From Paracoccaceae bacterium (GTDB lineage Bacteria; Pseudomonadota; Alphaproteobacteria; Rhodobacterales; Rhodobacteraceae), in the NCBI GenBank assembly GCA_003545125.1, contig DQCI01000113.1:9721-16825 (forward strand): a stretch of 7,105 bases of DNA, written 5' to 3'. Under the pieces are notes generated by a model. The model did no database searches. It was not told the origin of the DNA and was given only the letters and a program-made list of their open reading frames with translations. Shown piece after piece: positions 6,701 to 7,105 of the stretch; position 1 is the stretch's first letter; each line of letters starts with the position of its first letter. The translations under genes were made by a program, and so were the position numbers.

Positions 6701-7105
6701 CTACGAGGGCTCCAGCCAGGCGCAGTTCCTGAAACCCACGGTGATTACCCTGGTCTACGGCCTCGGGTTCGGCTTCGTGCTGGTGCTCCTGGTGGTGCCG
6801 GCACTGGTGGCGCTGCAGGAAGACATTGCACGACAACTCCGCGCGCTGCGCCGGGTCGGCCGGATGCGCCACAGAGGCGCGTGGGGCGCCGCGCTGGGCA
6901 CCGGTTTCGCGGGTTTGATGCTGGCCGGGCTGTTCGTGGCGACGCTGGGCTGGGTCGCGGTGACGGGCGCGTTGCCAATGGGGCTCCTGCCCGAGGCCGG
7001 CCCGGTTCTCGCGACCGGTCTGTTCGTCGCCGGAGCCGCGGTGATCGTGCTTGCGGTCTGGATCGCGGCTTCGCTGGGGCATTGGATCTGGTTGCGCAAG
7101 CGGGC
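3723..7105 (+). CDS. RND efflux permease (AcrB-like), 3' end beyond the window
   Basis: Inner-membrane proton-driven export pump subunit; 1127 codons are visible with no stop. TM1 is about 20-40, followed by a large periplasmic loop (about 41-335), TM2-TM6 (about 337-487), a cytoplasmic stretch with TM7 (about 528-548), a second periplasmic loop (about 549-875) and TM8-TM12 (about 878-1029). TM4 has the VVDDAIVV motif with both proton-relay Asp residues (D402, D403). TM11 has RLRPVFLTT (974-982), matching the relay Arg and Thr of AcrB. TM10 reads IIINDSIVLV (942-951), so the AcrB Lys940 position is Asn945. After TM12 the chain continues past a normal AcrB end with two more hydrophobic segments (about 1054-1080 and 1093-1118). 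GTG 3723 is chosen because the frame is closed just upstream by the adaptor's own TGA and the next Met (41) lies after TM1. A G-run at 3711-3715 may act as ribosome site; translation is probably coupled to the adaptor. Substrate unknown. Confidence 0.95.
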   Translation, partial: MIRNPATAAHGLLSYFTRHATVANLLLVVLIAVGISTLPRMRAQFFPDVVVDDVTVSVRWDGAGADDVDAGIVQALEPALLAVEGVTSSTARSTEGRARITLEFEPGWDMSRAAADVEEAASGISTLPDDAEDPDVTRGAWRDPVTDVVISGPVGVDQLARFADEMIARLFTEGVTRTSIRGVAAPQTVVEATSASLILNDVTMSEIASAIAEEAATDPAGNVASGSARVRTGVAKRTKDDILGIVLRSNADGSKLTIGDVADVYVEGIDRNTAYFVGDARAVSINVSRSAQGDAVRMQGIVEDVAEEMLLTLPEGVEIELVRTRAEIITDRLDLLLENGAMGLGLVLMLLFLFLNARTAFWVAVGIPVSMLTAISVMYAFGLTLNMISIFALIITLGIVVDDAIVVGEHADFRARHRGEDPVTASENAARRMFPPVFSATLTTVIAFFGLTAIGGRFGDLIADIPFTVIAVLLASLVECFLILPNHMAHAITHSAKEHWYDWPSRQVNKGFRFVRAKLFRPLIRFVIWARYPVLAGAILVLATQVALFTRGDVTFRFFNAPERSDVTVNFSMAPGATRDDTIEMLTSLQTAVVDYAEELAEEHGANPVTHALGQVGGGAGRGLASAEDKDADQLGAVSISLIDADLRPYSSFTFVSDLQDRVPRHPLLEELSARGGRFGPGGDALDVELTGADAETLKEAAEALKTAVAQFPEVSAVEDSLAYDKIELVLDLTAQGKALGFSIDAVGRELRNRLGGIEAATYPVGMRSASIMVQLPEDELTADFLDTTRMRTGSGDYVPLADIVTVTSRTGFSTVNRENGLRVVEVTGDIDESNPDRATEITTAIEEEILPKLAEDFGIDYRISGLSEQQAEFLGDARFGLIMALIGIFITLAWIFSSWTRPLVVMAIIPFGLVGAIWGHYMWSMPMSMFSVVGLIGMTGIIINDSIVLVSTIDEYARDRGFIPAIVDAVADRLRPVFLTTATTVLGLAPLLYEGSSQAQFLKPTVITLVYGLGFGFVLVLLVVPALVALQEDIARQLRALRRVGRMRHRGAWGAALGTGFAGLMLAGLFVATLGWVAVTGALPMGLLPEAGPVLATGLFVAGAAVIVLAVWIAASLGHWIWLRKR

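Noticed and set aside
3756..7082. 1108-codon open frame on the - strand opposite the permease gene
   Set aside because: It lies fully antisense to a clear RND permease. Its translation is dominated by His, Arg, Asp, Gln and Gly with no hydrophobic core or recognisable motif, as expected for the mirror of G/C-ending codons. Its length reflects the GC bias and scarcity of stop codons.
1..7105. CRISPR arrays, insertion sequences, attachment sites, phage or toxin-antitoxin genes
   Set aside because: There are no regularly spaced repeats, transposase or integrase motifs, target-site duplications or shifts in base composition. All coding space is taken by ordinary chromosomal genes.

Overview
The window is high-GC, densely packed coding DNA with every supported gene on the + strand. 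Codon usage strongly favours G/C at third positions. The protein types suggest an alphaproteobacterium, most likely of the Rhodobacteraceae/Roseobacteraceae group: a long N-terminally extended family-4-like uracil-DNA glycosylase with the 'LPWRPP' variant, a MoaB of the TVSDTR/GGTGLTGRD type, and an AcrA/AcrB-like pair whose adaptor has a Gly-rich tail. This assignment comes from recognising the proteins, not from a database search.

Layout. Positions 1-140 are short left-edge DNA with no gene I can support, apart from a small perfect hairpin. Positions 141-2089 hold three closely packed genes: a uracil-DNA glycosylase (141-929), a calcineurin-like metallophosphoesterase that overlaps it through an ATGA junction (926-1519), and a MoaB/Mog-type molybdenum cofactor protein (1541-2089). 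A 106-base gap (2090-2195) follows, the only sizeable non-coding stretch. It contains a small hairpin and a longer imperfect inverted repeat whose right arm covers the ribosome binding site of the next gene. Positions 2196-7105 encode an RND efflux system: the membrane-fusion (periplasmic adaptor) protein (2196-3719) and the inner-membrane RND permease (3723 to beyond the right edge). The permease starts with GTG three bases after the adaptor stop and in the same frame.

How the genes fit together. The first three genes look like one housekeeping transcription unit (uracil repair, a phosphoesterase of unknown substrate, and a pterin/molybdenum cofactor step), but the sequence shows no direct biochemical link between them. 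The adaptor and permease should form a proton-driven tripartite pump with an outer-membrane channel that is not in this window. No regulator gene is visible.

Most of the window is ordinary. The points most worth a second look are the leader inverted repeat in front of the pump genes, the Gly-rich linker plus helical C-terminal module of the adaptor (with an EF-hand-like Asp/Asn loop at the junction), the two apparent extra membrane helices at the end of the permease, its non-canonical TM10 relay residues, and the lack of iron-sulfur cysteines in the glycosylase. I did not find a convincing new defence, mobile or CRISPR-type system.
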